32,875 nucleotides of DNA from a virus, in IMG/VR virus record IMGVR_UViG_3300028025_003217, positions 1 to 32,875 of that record; one strand, 5' to 3'. Of the stretch, positions 7,578 through 15,109 are shown in pieces. The notes below the pieces were generated by a model. The model saw only the letters and a program-made list of their open reading frames with translations, ran no database searches and had not been told where the DNA came from. Numbering within the stretch: position 1 is the first letter of the stretch; every line of letters begins with the position of its first letter. The position numbers and the translations under genes were made by a program.

Positions 7578-7606
7578 ATAATAGCATATGAAAAGAAGAG
7601 CAGCAA
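7578..7606 (-). promoter_or_regulatory. Promoter TTGCTG-N17-TATTAT
   Basis: -35 TTGCTG at 7606-7601, a 17-nt spacer ending ATGC (TGN extension), -10 TATTAT at 7583-7578, followed by a gene start with AGGAG. The same design occurs at six other operon starts in this window. The -35 lies inside the hairpin of the terminator of the previous gene. Confidence 0.68.
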
Positions 7607-7617
7607 GCGCTACTCTT
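7591..7617 (-). terminator. Intrinsic terminator overlapping the end of the 57-aa gene
   Basis: On the - strand, a 9-bp stem AAGAGTAGC/GCTGCTCTT (one G-U pair) with a GCTT loop, followed by CTTTT. The stop codon of the upstream gene (7610-7612) lies within the stem. Confidence 0.68.
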
Positions 7618-7783
7618 CCTTAACTACTAGGTATCGACCTTTCCAAATAGAAAATGTTCCTAGATCTGCCGGATTTGGAAGTCTACGTGTCTCTACACAT
7701 TTCTGTGTTGCAACATCCCAAACTTCTACAACGACAACATAGCTAGAGGTATCTGCGTTCTCAACGCGAACATTCTTAGTCAT
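7610..7783 (-). CDS. Small conserved phage protein, 57 aa
   Basis: An intact 57-codon frame after AAGGAG. It contains VVVEVWDVATQKCVETRRLPN and SIWKGRYLVVKEE, a beta-strand-rich pattern I have seen in other phage genomes without assigned function. It is the last gene of its transcript; the terminator hairpin begins at its stop. Confidence 0.7.
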   Translation of the reverse strand: MTKNVRVENADTSSYVVVVEVWDVATQKCVETRRLPNPADLGTFSIWKGRYLVVKEE

Positions 7784-7794
7784 TTATTCACTCC

Positions 7795-8109
7795 TTAACA
7801 AGTAGGTTTTATGAAAGTTGGGCAATGGCTATCGCTACACACATAACCCATTACACCTTCTAGGCTTATTCCACAACGAGAGCAGGTGCGTTTAGGCTGA
7901 ACAAACACAGGAGCTTTAGTTGGGCTAGGAAATAGTTGCTCAAACACATTAATCTGTTGAGCGTCCCTAGCGCCTTGATTATACGCAGCACGAAGCCAAT
8001 CCTTAACTCGTTGCGGGTCACTACACTCTAGGTCTTCCCAGAAACGTTCAGAGCGAGTTGAGTATCCTTCCAGCTCGTTGAACCACCGTTCAAAATTATC
8101 GGTCGTCAT
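7795..8109 (-). CDS. Zinc-ribbon protein, 104 aa
   Basis: The N-terminal half is helical (FERWFNELEGYSTRSERFW, WLRAAYNQGARDA). The C-terminus has a zinc ribbon, CSRCG near residue 76 and a CSDSHCPTF pair after it. Likely a small nucleic-acid or protein-binding adaptor; no enzyme motif is seen. It overlaps the gene upstream by 14 nt. Confidence 0.7.
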   Translation of the reverse strand: MTTDNFERWFNELEGYSTRSERFWEDLECSDPQRVKDWLRAAYNQGARDAQQINVFEQLFPSPTKAPVFVQPKRTCSRCGISLEGVMGYVCSDSHCPTFIKPTC

Positions 8110-8281
8110 GAGGGTTGATACTCCTTGTAACTTTATAACTATCTAGACCGATCTTAATTCGTTGTTCTGGTCCGATAGTGTGAATCTTATCGTTTCTGCT
8201 TAGCGTGCCTTGTTCAAAATCCCCAACTGGGTCTTCTGTAATTCGTAGTGAGCCATCTGTAGATACAATTAGATATTTCAT
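8096..8281 (-). CDS. Hypothetical protein, 61 aa
   Basis: Small, beta-rich, soluble; no recognised family. ATGA overlap with the membrane-protein gene upstream and 14-nt overlap with the zinc-ribbon gene downstream. Confidence 0.62.
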   Translation of the reverse strand: MKYLIVSTDGSLRITEDPVGDFEQGTLSRNDKIHTIGPEQRIKIGLDSYKVTRSINPHDDR

Positions 8282-8679
8282 TCGTCAAACTCCACTGATG
8301 GGCAGATTTTGCTTTTGTACGCGGCATACTGCTTACCGACTAGAGTTTTAGGTTCTGTGTTCTTTGCTCGGTTTGCGCTTAGGCGCTCATGTAATAGAGC
8401 AATACTTATGCACACAGCAATAAGGCCTACAATAAATAGAACACTAAAACCGGCAGCTAGTGGATTAGATACTACAGCTCCTACCATCATTATAACTATT
8501 CCTAGTGCTACGGCAGTAAGAAAACATAGCCAAACCAACCTAAGAACTGTGGAACGCCAATATGAGCAGAAGTTAGTGTGTTTTCGCTCCCAGAAGTGCA
8601 TTGAATGTTCATTCTCGTTGAAGAATCGCTTGTTCATGCGATAGTGCCAAGAATTACGATTAATCTTAAATGTCTGCAT
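8278..8679 (-). CDS. Conserved phage membrane protein, 133 aa
   Basis: The N-terminus FKINRNSWHYRMNKRFFNEN and HTNFCSYWRSTVLRL are recognisable from other large phages. Two hydrophobic segments follow, roughly residues 47-70 and 76-96, then a basic tail. The ATG at 8679 is preferred over 8694 because GGAG lies 7 nt upstream. It is presumably an inner-membrane protein; function unknown. Overlaps the upstream gene by 14 nt. Confidence 0.74.
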   Translation of the reverse strand: MQTFKINRNSWHYRMNKRFFNENEHSMHFWERKHTNFCSYWRSTVLRLVWLCFLTAVALGIVIMMVGAVVSNPLAAGFSVLFIVGLIAVCISIALLHERLSANRAKNTEPKTLVGKQYAAYKSKICPSVEFDE

Positions 8680-9154
8680 TGTCAGGCTCCGCATCTATGG
8701 CTGCACGAAGATGAGAAACCATCGCTTCATAACTCTCTACCATGTCAATTCCATAACGCCTACACACCATCTTCACATTACCATAACGATAGAAGGATGG
8801 CGGACAGCAGACTAAAACATGATCGCCTGAGAACAGACCCATCTCTAGTAGAGTGATTGGTGCTTTAGAATCAGCGGCGAAGTAGTAAACAATTAGATCA
8901 GCTTCATCTTGCCAACGTAGTTCCCAGTCTACTTGTTCATAAAACTGAGTGCCTGGAGTTGGGTCTTGCGTCCAAGTGGAATCCCAATCGTCACGACGTG
9001 GATTTAGCAGGACTAGACTATCATAGTCTTCTAGATCTTTAACTAGTCGGTCTTGCCAGAGTTCTGCAGCTCCCATGTCAATAGAACCACCTAGGAACAC
9101 GGTTACACGATCATCTAGTTCGTGATGATCTGGAGCTTTAATTACTGTTGCCAT
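8666..9154 (-). CDS. Nucleoside 2-deoxyribosyltransferase-like protein (Nuc_deoxyri_tr2)
   Basis: 162 residues with the hallmarks of the nucleoside 2-deoxyribosyltransferase-like family: FLGGSIDMGAAELWQ near residue 20 (nucleotide-binding loop), NPRRDDWDSTW, and ITLLEMGL near 100 holding the expected catalytic Glu. These enzymes cleave or exchange the base of deoxynucleosides or deoxynucleoside monophosphates. In a phage this could recycle or destroy particular nucleotides. It starts in a TAATG overlap with the upstream gene. Confidence 0.78.
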   Translation of the reverse strand: MATVIKAPDHHELDDRVTVFLGGSIDMGAAELWQDRLVKDLEDYDSLVLLNPRRDDWDSTWTQDPTPGTQFYEQVDWELRWQDEADLIVYYFAADSKAPITLLEMGLFSGDHVLVCCPPSFYRYGNVKMVCRRYGIDMVESYEAMVSHLRAAIDAEPDNADI

Positions 9155-9486
9155 TATTCTTTTCCTTTAATTACTGTTAGTCGTGGTTTACGCCGTACTG
9201 GAGGTACTTTGAATGAGCCCTTAGATCCTAAATACATAATACCGTTTTCTACCCAGTCCACTCTCGCCAATTCAACTCCGTTGTGACGCTCGGAGCCGCT
9301 TATGGAATCTTGTTTAACTGTATCTTTCACTCGACGTTTTCCACAGCATGAACATTGCTGATACCACACCATGTGATGACGAGGTTCCCAACGCGGCATA
9401 TCATTGTAGGTGGTTGCAAAGCAATTGGTCGCGTCTACAGTGTGCCAACGATGAAAGCCTAGAGCGCATACGATTTTACGAAACAT
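9154..9486 (-). CDS. Hypothetical Cys/His-rich protein, 110 aa
   Basis: It contains HRWH, then CSCCGKRR near residue 45, suggesting one zinc site, and a basic C-terminus (VRRKPRLTVIKGK). Likely nucleic-acid-binding, unproven. TAATG/TGATG overlaps tie it to both neighbours. Confidence 0.66.
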   Translation of the reverse strand: MFRKIVCALGFHRWHTVDATNCFATTYNDMPRWEPRHHMVWYQQCSCCGKRRVKDTVKQDSISGSERHNGVELARVDWVENGIMYLGSKGSFKVPPVRRKPRLTVIKGKE

Positions 9487-9662
9487 CAGGGTTCCTCGCG
9501 TATCGACTTAAATGAGTCGTATGCTAGATAAGCGTTAAGGACGGCGAAGGCAGCCATAACCGCAGCCCATACGACGTGCCCTAATACTAGATTTACTGCT
9601 AGAGCAAACATGCAAACAACCAGGGCAAGCAGGTTAATGTATAAAGCGATGTGATTAATCAT
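9486..9662 (-). CDS. Small two-helix membrane protein, 58 aa
   Basis: A 58-codon frame, MINHIALYINLLALVVCMF onward, with two hydrophobic segments and a charged tail (DSFKSIREEP). Limits are fixed by a TAATG overlap at the start and TGATG at the end. Phage membrane micro-protein of unknown role. Confidence 0.68.
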   Translation of the reverse strand: MINHIALYINLLALVVCMFALAVNLVLGHVVWAAVMAAFAVLNAYLAYDSFKSIREEP

Positions 9663-10015
9663 TATAAGCTCCTATCTAGGAAGTTTCTCATATACGACCG
9701 GATGTTTTCAGCACCTACAGGGTTCATACTATGAACATGAAAATTGAAACGATACCCAAGGTCAACGTCATTATCAATAACCCAATCACAAAACCACTTA
9801 GCAAAAGTGTAGCCGGTCTTTTCTCCGTCACCATTAATATAGTGTACATCTGCCAGATCGTGATCAAAGCTAATAAAGCGGGGAGCGCCATGATGTTTTA
9901 CTGTCCAAACTGCATCATCAAAACTACGGCAGACTATCACATTAGAGTAATGTCCATATGGGTATTTAACATCTTCAGGAAATCTTATGTCATCCAGAAA
10001 GAGAGTGTATGTCAT
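9662..10015 (-). CDS. cREC-type (cyclic-phosphate processing receiver) protein
   Basis: 117 residues: LFLDDIR near the start, ISFDHDLADVH in the middle, TGYTFAKWF, and HVHSMNPVGAENI near the end. This matches the cyclic-phosphate processing receiver family, a receiver-like fold with conserved Asp and His residues. It is predicted, mostly from computational work, to act on cyclic phosphate ends or cyclic nucleotides. Here it could serve RNA repair or counter cyclic-nucleotide defence signalling; that is speculation. ATGA overlap with the gene upstream. Confidence 0.75.
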   Translation of the reverse strand: MTYTLFLDDIRFPEDVKYPYGHYSNVIVCRSFDDAVWTVKHHGAPRFISFDHDLADVHYINGDGEKTGYTFAKWFCDWVIDNDVDLGYRFNFHVHSMNPVGAENIRSYMRNFLDRSL

Positions 10016-10386
10016 ATTAGCGCCGCTACTATCATTAGTCCAAAAAGGACTGCGGATAGCCCTCTCCAGAGATTTACATTAAGTCTTAGCCCGCTATTCT
10101 CACTGTGGAGCTTCTGGCTGCGTTTTGATTCGTCCATGTATTTGTCTAGATATTCGGCTGCTAGACGCCTGTGTATAGCAGCTTGATTGTCATACCCCTG
10201 AGCCATACGAAGGTACTTTTCAGCCACTTCACGCCAGTAAAGTTCTTTACTTTGCTGTGCTGCTGTAGGTTTTACATCTACTGCTTCGCCTGTATGTCGT
10301 TTACGAGCCAAGCGCAAGCATGATATTGCTTCCTCTTCACTTTGAGTGGAGAGAGCTTTCTCAAGAAGCTGATTCACCTTCGTCAT
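10012..10386 (-). CDS. DUF2786-like protein with a C-terminal membrane anchor, 124 aa
   Basis: Residues 1-32 (KVNQLLEKALSTQSEEEAIS onward) resemble the short helical DUF2786 motif. A long charged helical region follows, and about 18 hydrophobic residues at the C-terminus look like a tail anchor. The ATG at 10386 is preferred over 10413 for its upstream GGGA and N-terminal fit. Probably a membrane-attached helical protein; function unknown. Confidence 0.66.
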   Translation of the reverse strand: MTKVNQLLEKALSTQSEEEAISCLRLARKRHTGEAVDVKPTAAQQSKELYWREVAEKYLRMAQGYDNQAAIHRRLAAEYLDKYMDESKRSQKLHSENSGLRLNVNLWRGLSAVLFGLMIVAALI

Positions 10387-10579
10387 GTTGCATTTCCCAC
10401 TCTGGGCGGGCATCTACCCACCAACGTTTAATTGAGCCGTCTACTTGTCCACCGTAGAACTCTGGAACAAAACCTTCGAGTTCATATTGTAATACTAACA
10501 CATATTTAGGCCTAAACCAACCTAATTTTTGCACACGGTGCCTACGGCGACCAGTAAATTTAGGTATTAGTGGGTCCAT
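10361..10579 (-). CDS. Hypothetical basic protein, 72 aa
   Basis: An Arg/Lys-rich N-terminus (GRRRHRVQKLGWFRPKY), Trp-rich middle and acidic tail. No recognised family. It begins 20 nt inside the preceding 57-aa gene and overlaps the DUF2786-like gene by 26 nt. Confidence 0.6.
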   Translation of the reverse strand: MDPLIPKFTGRRRHRVQKLGWFRPKYVLVLQYELEGFVPEFYGGQVDGSIKRWWVDARPEWEMQHDEGESAS

Positions 10580-10733
10580 AGGCCTTCTCCAATTGTTTAG
10601 CTAGATGCTCTCTTACTACGGCATGAGCAAACTGATAAAGGTCATTTGCAATCATTACTGAAAACATCCCTTCAGCGGGGAAGGGCTTACCTAGCTGTTT
10701 CTCATAAATTTGTGCTACTTCATCAATGGTCAT
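10560..10733 (-). CDS. Hypothetical small protein, 57 aa
   Basis: A 57-codon frame beginning MTIDEVAQIYEKQLGKPFPA; soluble and helical. It overlaps the nucleotidase gene upstream by 11 nt and the next gene by 20 nt, and it carries that gene's GGAG/AAGG ribosome site in its own 3' end. Confidence 0.64.
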   Translation of the reverse strand: MTIDEVAQIYEKQLGKPFPAEGMFSVMIANDLYQFAHAVVREHLAKQLEKAYGPTNT

Positions 10734-11199
10734 ATAGGATTCCCCAATCTTTTAGCTGTTTAATAGAGTCGGCTGCACTTGTATGATGTATGAAAGTACC
10801 TTTAGCCTCTGTCCACAGGTCACGATATTTTAAGTAATCGTCAATGAGGAAGTCCCCAGGCTTGCAATAATCTCGTTTGTTCTTGCTCATGCAAGTGACC
10901 ATTGGAATACCTGGAAAGTGTCTGTCTCGCCAACGCATCTTCTGAAATTCAGCCCAGCCGCCAAACGGGCACCCTGTTAGAATGATTGGGCGAAGATGCT
11001 CTACTGCTTCAAACAATTCACGAGCGTCAGGCATGAGCGGAAGGTTTTGGTAGAAATTACCAGAAGTACCGATGTTATGCCAGAAAGTATTACTGCCATA
11101 CTTTTCTTCATATTTTCTAGGGTCCATACCAAATTGCTGACGAAACCCATCATCAAAATCGGCTAAAACCCCGTCGCAGTCTAAATAAATTCGTGTCAT
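10723..11199 (-). CDS. HAD-family 5'(3')-deoxyribonucleotidase-like phosphatase
   Basis: 158 residues with the HAD motif I YLDCDGVLADF at 4-14, motif II TGCP, and the KRDYCKPGDFLIDD motif with acidic metal ligands, as in the 5' nucleotidase, deoxy (NT5C) type. It would dephosphorylate dNMPs. The ATG at 11199, with AAAGGAATAACT before it, is the true start; the longer frame has no support. It is the first gene after the junction at 11225-11262. Confidence 0.82.
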   Translation of the reverse strand: MTRIYLDCDGVLADFDDGFRQQFGMDPRKYEEKYGSNTFWHNIGTSGNFYQNLPLMPDARELFEAVEHLRPIILTGCPFGGWAEFQKMRWRDRHFPGIPMVTCMSKNKRDYCKPGDFLIDDYLKYRDLWTEAKGTFIHHTSAADSIKQLKDWGILYDH

Positions 11200-11224
11200 A
11201 GTTATTCCTTTGTTTGTATATCTT

Positions 11225-11253
11225 ATAATACAAAATGTGTGCCCGACAAGCAA
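11225..11253 (-). promoter_or_regulatory. Promoter TTGCTT-N17-TATTAT
   Basis: -35 TTGCTT at 11253-11248, exactly 17 nt, then -10 TATTAT at 11230-11225, about 25 nt before the start of the nucleotidase gene. It lies inside and just behind the terminator hairpin of the preceding operon. Confidence 0.66.
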
Positions 11254-11262
11254 GCACACACT
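11231..11262 (-). terminator. Hairpin terminator after the 58-aa membrane protein
   Basis: TGTGTGC/GCACACA 7-bp stem (11260-11254 with 11242-11236), 11-nt loop, followed by TTTTG on the - strand. The T-tract is short, so termination may be partial. Confidence 0.58.
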
Positions 11263-11438
11263 TAAAGCACTATCCACAATAGCGCATAAAAAATCCAACA
11301 AGCAACAGTAGCTCCGGCTGCCGCAAATGCCCAAAGCTGTCCTAACACTGGGTCTTTTCTATCTTGTAGGTAAGCCCATAACCACACAATAACAGTCATT
11401 GCAGTGGGTATGGACCATAATCCAATAATTATTGTCAT
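11262..11438 (-). CDS. Small two-helix membrane protein, 58 aa
   Basis: A 58-codon frame MTIIIGLWSIPTAMTVIV onward with two hydrophobic segments (about 2-23 and 35-58) separated by a charged turn (YLQDRKDP). It sits between a 92-aa gene and a terminator. Its ribosome site is weak. Role unknown. Confidence 0.6.
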   Translation of the reverse strand: MTIIIGLWSIPTAMTVIVWLWAYLQDRKDPVLGQLWAFAAAGATVACWIFYALLWIVL

Positions 11439-11460
11439 TAGTACCTATATTTTCTTAATT

Positions 11461-11739
11461 TTATTTGCGTATAAAATCTTCTGATTCAGACCAGCCTATA
11501 TAATCACTAATCCAATCAAGAAGTTTATCTAGCGGTATTCCTTGACGCAGTGCAAAACGTGTAAGCTTACTGAAATGTTCTGGGTATAACTTGATAATAT
11601 CTGCTATATCCGGCTTAGCTATTGAACCCATTTGCATTAGCGTAGTCACAGTACTTGGATTCTGTAGTGTTAGTCTATATCCTTCTACAGTAAGTGGCTC
11701 ACTGGAATATTCTCCAGACACAGGCATATCCCAATCCAT
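11461..11739 (-). CDS. Hypothetical protein, 92 aa
   Basis: The ATG at 11739 (MDWDMPVSGEY) has GGAG 7 nt upstream and is chosen over the longer frame, whose N-terminal part would run through the hairpin and the HAD gene. The protein is helical and Leu/Ile-rich toward the end. No recognised family. Confidence 0.63.
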   Translation of the reverse strand: MDWDMPVSGEYSSEPLTVEGYRLTLQNPSTVTTLMQMGSIAKPDIADIIKLYPEHFSKLTRFALRQGIPLDKLLDWISDYIGWSESEDFIRK

Positions 11740-11759
11740 TATCAATCTCCATATGAATA

Positions 11760-11780
11760 TTGCCAGCTCAAGGCTGGCAA
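11760..11780 (-). terminator. Hairpin without T-tract after a HAD gene
   Basis: Perfect 8-bp inverted repeat TTGCCAGC/GCTGGCAA with a 5-nt loop, 3 nt after the stop of the 191-aa HAD gene. No run of T follows on either strand, so it is more likely an mRNA-stabilising or processing hairpin than a strong terminator. Confidence 0.5.
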
Positions 11781-11782
11781 TC

Positions 11783-12358
11783 TTAGCTAGTAATTTCTTT
11801 GTATATCTCTCGCCAAGTGCGTACACGAGAGTCGGTATCAAACGTTCGGTTGTAGTGCTGGTCTACTAGAATACTATTAAGGCCGAGATCGTTGCCAAGA
11901 TGGAAGTTGCTTAGATGATCTTCAATCCAAACACAGCCACTCCCTGCATACTGATTGAGTACAGATGCTTTAGATACAGAAGGGTCTAGACAAGTGATAC
12001 GGTAGAAAGGGCTTACCCCAAATACGTTATGTAGGTTCCTGACTCGCCCTTCTACGATTTCTGGCTCATCACCAATACTGGTGATAACATGGAATACATA
12101 ACCGTGTTCCTCATGCAACTTGCGAACATATTTGATAGCATCTCTATAAGGAGGTAGACTAGTAACAAACACCGTTTCGTTAAACATCTTAACAAGTTCT
12201 TCAGCTTTTGTACGACTAATATCGTAGCAGCGATCAATGTCATATTCACCTTCTGAATGCTTAACATAACCGTGCTTTGACATCCAGAGGTCAAAAGACC
12301 ACTCCCAGTGTAACAGAACTCCGTCACAGTCAGTGAGAATTAGTTTCTCGTTAATCAT
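11783..12358 (-). CDS. HAD-superfamily phosphatase, 191 aa
   Basis: Motif I LTDCDGVLLHWEW at residues 7-19, motif II ITSIG near 92, and a late acidic WIEDH motif near 144 that could supply the metal-binding acids. The order fits a small HAD hydrolase like the nucleotidase-type proteins of T4-like phages. Substrate unknown; a nucleotide or sugar phosphate is likely. ATGA overlap with the gene upstream. Confidence 0.75.
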   Translation of the reverse strand: MINEKLILTDCDGVLLHWEWSFDLWMSKHGYVKHSEGEYDIDRCYDISRTKAEELVKMFNETVFVTSLPPYRDAIKYVRKLHEEHGYVFHVITSIGDEPEIVEGRVRNLHNVFGVSPFYRITCLDPSVSKASVLNQYAGSGCVWIEDHLSNFHLGNDLGLNSILVDQHYNRTFDTDSRVRTWREIYKEITS

Positions 12359-13059
12359 TTAATATCCAATATCTCTTTTAATTGATGATAAGTATCCTGC
12401 CACCCGGTAGTGTGAAACACACGATCTTTGGGCCGAAGTGAAAGTTCTTGTGCTAGAGTGTAATCGTTACCGCCTGCGCGACATTCGTCGCCCCAAAACC
12501 ACACATCATCATCTGCATCCGCTAAAACCACGTGCTTACCTCGACCACGCTCCGTAACATCAATGCCAGTTTTTCCGCCTAGTGTTGCATGTGCTCGTGG
12601 ATATTTACGGTTTATTTCCTCAGCGATACGACGGCGAACGCCTATTTTTTCATCCCAAGCAGTGAAACTCTCTCGTTGTGCTTGAGTAGCATTTCTGCCA
12701 GGTATAGAAAGGTTTACCATACCAGTTCTTATCTCTACGTGGTTTCCTGTTTGTTCTTCATACCCGCTGTGCTGAAGTGCAGAGTGAAGGTCAAGAATTA
12801 GTTGTACTGGAGGATTCCATTGATCGGCTTTAACTCGTGTATGACCAAACCATAGTTCTGCTCCTGCACAACAGTAGACACGATCTACAGCATTAAATAA
12901 TCTGCCTACTTGTTCACGACATTTTCGTTCGTCGCTGCCAGTAATAAGCCAAACAGTTTCTCGTGTGCATATGTCTAGCATTAGATTGAGCATAATAGGG
13001 TCGATTGGTCGTCTAGCGTCTGTTATGGTTCCGTCAACGTCAAATGCTAGTATTGCCAT
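12355..13059 (-). CDS. HAD phosphatase resembling eukaryotic-type phosphomannomutase
   Basis: 234 residues: FDVDGTITDARRPID (4-18), LITGSDERK, an AGAELWFG segment, then IRTGMVNLSIPGRNATQAQR near 109 and WGDECRAGGNDYTLA near 191. The GMVNLSIPGR block followed by a distant GDE...GGND metal loop is characteristic of HAD-IIB phosphomannomutases. If so it converts mannose-6-P and mannose-1-P, feeding sugar-nucleotide synthesis by the cluster upstream. A generic sugar phosphatase is the alternative. It overlaps the gene upstream by 20 nt. Confidence 0.68.
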   Translation of the reverse strand: MAILAFDVDGTITDARRPIDPIMLNLMLDICTRETVWLITGSDERKCREQVGRLFNAVDRVYCCAGAELWFGHTRVKADQWNPPVQLILDLHSALQHSGYEEQTGNHVEIRTGMVNLSIPGRNATQAQRESFTAWDEKIGVRRRIAEEINRKYPRAHATLGGKTGIDVTERGRGKHVVLADADDDVWFWGDECRAGGNDYTLAQELSLRPKDRVFHTTGWQDTYHQLKEILDIK

Positions 13060-13228
13060 TTGCTTTTTTGGCTTCTGTCAACTTGTTGATATGTTCGTAC
13101 ATATCTACAGCACTTGCAAATACTCTGCGCTTATTTTGATAGTTATTTTCACCATCAGTATAGTTGTATGCTAGCATAAAACCATTTTCACAAAATGTGA
13201 TGGTAGCCTCTTCAAGATTTTTAATCAT
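13040..13228 (-). CDS. Small conserved phage protein, 62 aa
   Basis: The ATG at 13228 gives MIKNLEEATITFCENGFML, a start shared by other small phage proteins, and forms ATGA with the upstream stop; the longer frame is rejected. Basic C-terminal half. Function unknown. Confidence 0.66.
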   Translation of the reverse strand: MIKNLEEATITFCENGFMLAYNYTDGENNYQNKRRVFASAVDMYEHINKLTEAKKANGNTSI

Positions 13229-13527
13229 TGTAACGATCCTATTGCTCCGACGCAAGCTATGAAAGTGCTAACGCCTAATTGTTCTGGTGGTAATCCGTCT
13301 GCCTCTGTATACATGTACTCTACGGTAGATGCCAGCATACCGGACCAGGGTTCTACATATGGTAGATCAGCAACCCAGTCAATAGCATTATCATACTGTA
13401 ACCCAAAATCCTTAGCTACTGCAATGACTTCTGCATGTTCTGATAGAACCTTGCAACCTTCCTCTGTTGTGACAGCGTAGCCGGTTGTAGGCATTACTAG
13501 TAGAAAGGCTGCAAGGTATTTAATCAT
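13225..13527 (-). CDS. Secreted (signal-peptide) protein, 100 aa
   Basis: Residues 1-18, MIKYLAAFLLVMPTTGYA, are a clear signal peptide with cleavage likely after GYA. The mature ~82 residues are acidic and contain two Cys residues that could form a disulphide in the periplasm. No family recognised. With the small barrel protein at 15.8-16.1 kb it suggests that this phage modifies the host envelope. Confidence 0.7.
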   Translation of the reverse strand: MIKYLAAFLLVMPTTGYAVTTEEGCKVLSEHAEVIAVAKDFGLQYDNAIDWVADLPYVEPWSGMLASTVEYMYTEADGLPPEQLGVSTFIACVGAIGSLQ

Positions 13528-13528
13528 G

Positions 13529-13798
13529 TCAGTGTACCAACACCGGTTTGTTTACCAGCTCCCGACAAGAGTTGACGAGAGCGGAGAAGGCATCACGAAC
13601 GCTCATAGTGCCTTTCTGCATATTTACTTCACGGCCATCTTCTAGACGGGCTAGAAGTACGATTCCAAAGATTTTGTCAATCATATCCACCTGGATACGG
13701 TTGCGCTTGAGGAAGCGTTCATCTTCTTGCTTTAGCACTTCCACTTCGATAGTGTCTTGTAGGCCATGAGGGTCACGATACAGATTTACGTTAAACAA
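13529..13798 (-). CDS. Hypothetical protein, 89 aa
   Basis: Mixed alpha/beta, with a basic middle (EDERFLKRNRIQVDMIDKI). No recognised motif. It sits directly downstream of the dehydrogenase-like gene with a 5-nt gap. Confidence 0.62.
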   Translation of the reverse strand: MFNVNLYRDPHGLQDTIEVEVLKQEDERFLKRNRIQVDMIDKIFGIVLLARLEDGREVNMQKGTMSVRDAFSALVNSCRELVNKPVLVH

Positions 13799-13803
13799 GT
13801 ATA

Positions 13804-14610
13804 TTATTCCTTAAATTTGATGTTTTGTTCGAGTTCACGAGTTTCAGGTTCATAAAGTGATCTGAAGTAGTTATTACTTTCTATCACAGTTTTAAGTATA
13901 GACAAATCAGGAGCTTCATGCAAGAGAGCTTTTGAATCTTTTGGGAAGCAGGCTCCACCAAATCCTCTTTTACCGTCTAGCCCTGGCACTAACCAATGGC
14001 TTGTTCCAAGCCGTTTATCAGTTTGAAGTGCATTAACTACATGATGCCAGCTTTGCTTATCATCAAAATAATTATACAGTTCGTTTAGGTATGCAACTTT
14101 CATTGCAAGCATGGTGTTGGTGATATACTTAATCCAGCACGCTTCTTCACCGCTAACATGCCTATACAGATATGCAAAGCATATAGAGTATTTACGGTAG
14201 TATTCTTCTATAAGAGAAGTGGCATACTCAGTTCCGCCTAAAATAACAGTACTGGATCCGATCATATCGGCTACAGCGTTGCGCTCAGTTAAGAACTCAG
14301 GATTGAACACTACACGTTCACTCTTAGCAAATTGCGCCGCAAAGCTAGGAGGAACAGTGCTTTTCACTACTACAAGACCATATGTGTTCTGAAGTAGATA
14401 TTGAATTGCATCTAAAGTTATTTTGGTACTTGCCTGACCATCTTCTGACGATGGAGTAGGAGTACACACAAAACTAACATTGGGTTCGAAAGCTACTACA
14501 GCAGATATGTCTACTCCCAGCTTTGGATCAACTAGTAAAAGTTTGTTAGTTTGGAATGCTGCTGCAACTGCATTGCCAACAAATCCAACACCTACAATAG
14601 CTATTTTCAT
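13804..14610 (-). CDS. UDP-glucose/GDP-mannose dehydrogenase-like protein, short form
   Basis: 268 residues. Visible: Rossmann motif GVGFVG (6-11), KSTVPP near 84, FNPEFLTERNAV near 98, the central KYITNTMLAMKVAYLNEL helix, and the active-site GFGGACFPKD with its catalytic Cys. These are the marks of UDP-glucose/GDP-mannose dehydrogenases, which oxidise a nucleotide sugar to a uronic acid with NAD+. Family members are usually about 400 residues or more. This one stops soon after the active-site Cys and lacks the C-terminal nucleotide-sugar-binding domain. ATGA overlap with the nucleotidyltransferase upstream. Confidence 0.8.
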   Translation of the reverse strand: MKIAIVGVGFVGNAVAAAFQTNKLLLVDPKLGVDISAVVAFEPNVSFVCTPTPSSEDGQASTKITLDAIQYLLQNTYGLVVVKSTVPPSFAAQFAKSERVVFNPEFLTERNAVADMIGSSTVILGGTEYATSLIEEYYRKYSICFAYLYRHVSGEEACWIKYITNTMLAMKVAYLNELYNYFDDKQSWHHVVNALQTDKRLGTSHWLVPGLDGKRGFGGACFPKDSKALLHEAPDLSILKTVIESNNYFRSLYEPETRELEQNIKFKE

Positions 14611-15029
14611 TTTGTTTCCATTTCCGATACTCTAGCGCGTAATCCGCTAGAACTAAATCTATGGTCTCTAGTATTAAAATAGAGACCTATGTCACGCTTC
14701 TTGCATATGTCTTTTCCAGTAAAATCTTTATCCTTATACTCTTCTCCGAGTATGCGAATGTTTATTGGGAATAGACTGAGTATATCTTCTAGATCTTGCT
14801 CGGTCTGATATACTATAATCTCGTCTACATATTTAACTGCAGAAAGCTGAACATACCGTTCGACTAGTGTCTGAACAGGTTTATTTTTATTATTTCGGTC
14901 TACAGAAGGGTCTACTTGCAATCCTGCTATAAGCCAGTCACATTGACTTTTAGCTTCTCTCAACATTGCTATATGGCCAGCATGTAACAGATCAAAAGTA
15001 GAGCAAGTAAATCCTACAGTATTAGACAT
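14607..15029 (-). CDS. Cytidylyltransferase-like nucleotidyltransferase (TagD/GCT type)
   Basis: 140 residues: GFTCSTFDLLHAGHIAML (6-23) with the HxGH nucleotide-binding signature, ERYVQLSAVKYVDEI, and RFSSSGLRARV near the C-terminus in place of the usual RTxGISTT loop. The layout matches glycerol-3-phosphate cytidylyltransferase-like enzymes, which activate a phosphorylated polyol or sugar as a CDP derivative. Substrate unproven. The ribosome site is weak. It overlaps the dehydrogenase-like gene by ATGA, so the two are probably functionally linked. Confidence 0.8.
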   Translation of the reverse strand: MSNTVGFTCSTFDLLHAGHIAMLREAKSQCDWLIAGLQVDPSVDRNNKNKPVQTLVERYVQLSAVKYVDEIIVYQTEQDLEDILSLFPINIRILGEEYKDKDFTGKDICKKRDIGLYFNTRDHRFSSSGLRARVSEMETK

Positions 15030-15109
15030 ATGCAGAAAGTCTACTGATTAGTGCTATTAGCCGACCATCATGTAGATATTGGGCTAGGCAGTGAAATAGT
15101 GGCATATTG

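Noticed and set aside
7561-7582. Inverted repeat ATTATCT/AGATAAT with the ribosome site in its loop, like the nadM/nadV leaders
   Set aside because: Its upstream arm overlaps the -10 of the promoter at 7578-7606, so it would not be in the RNA.
15024-15107. 27-codon frame ending in an overlap with the cytidylyltransferase start
   Set aside because: No ribosome site, and very short; the coupling could be coincidental.
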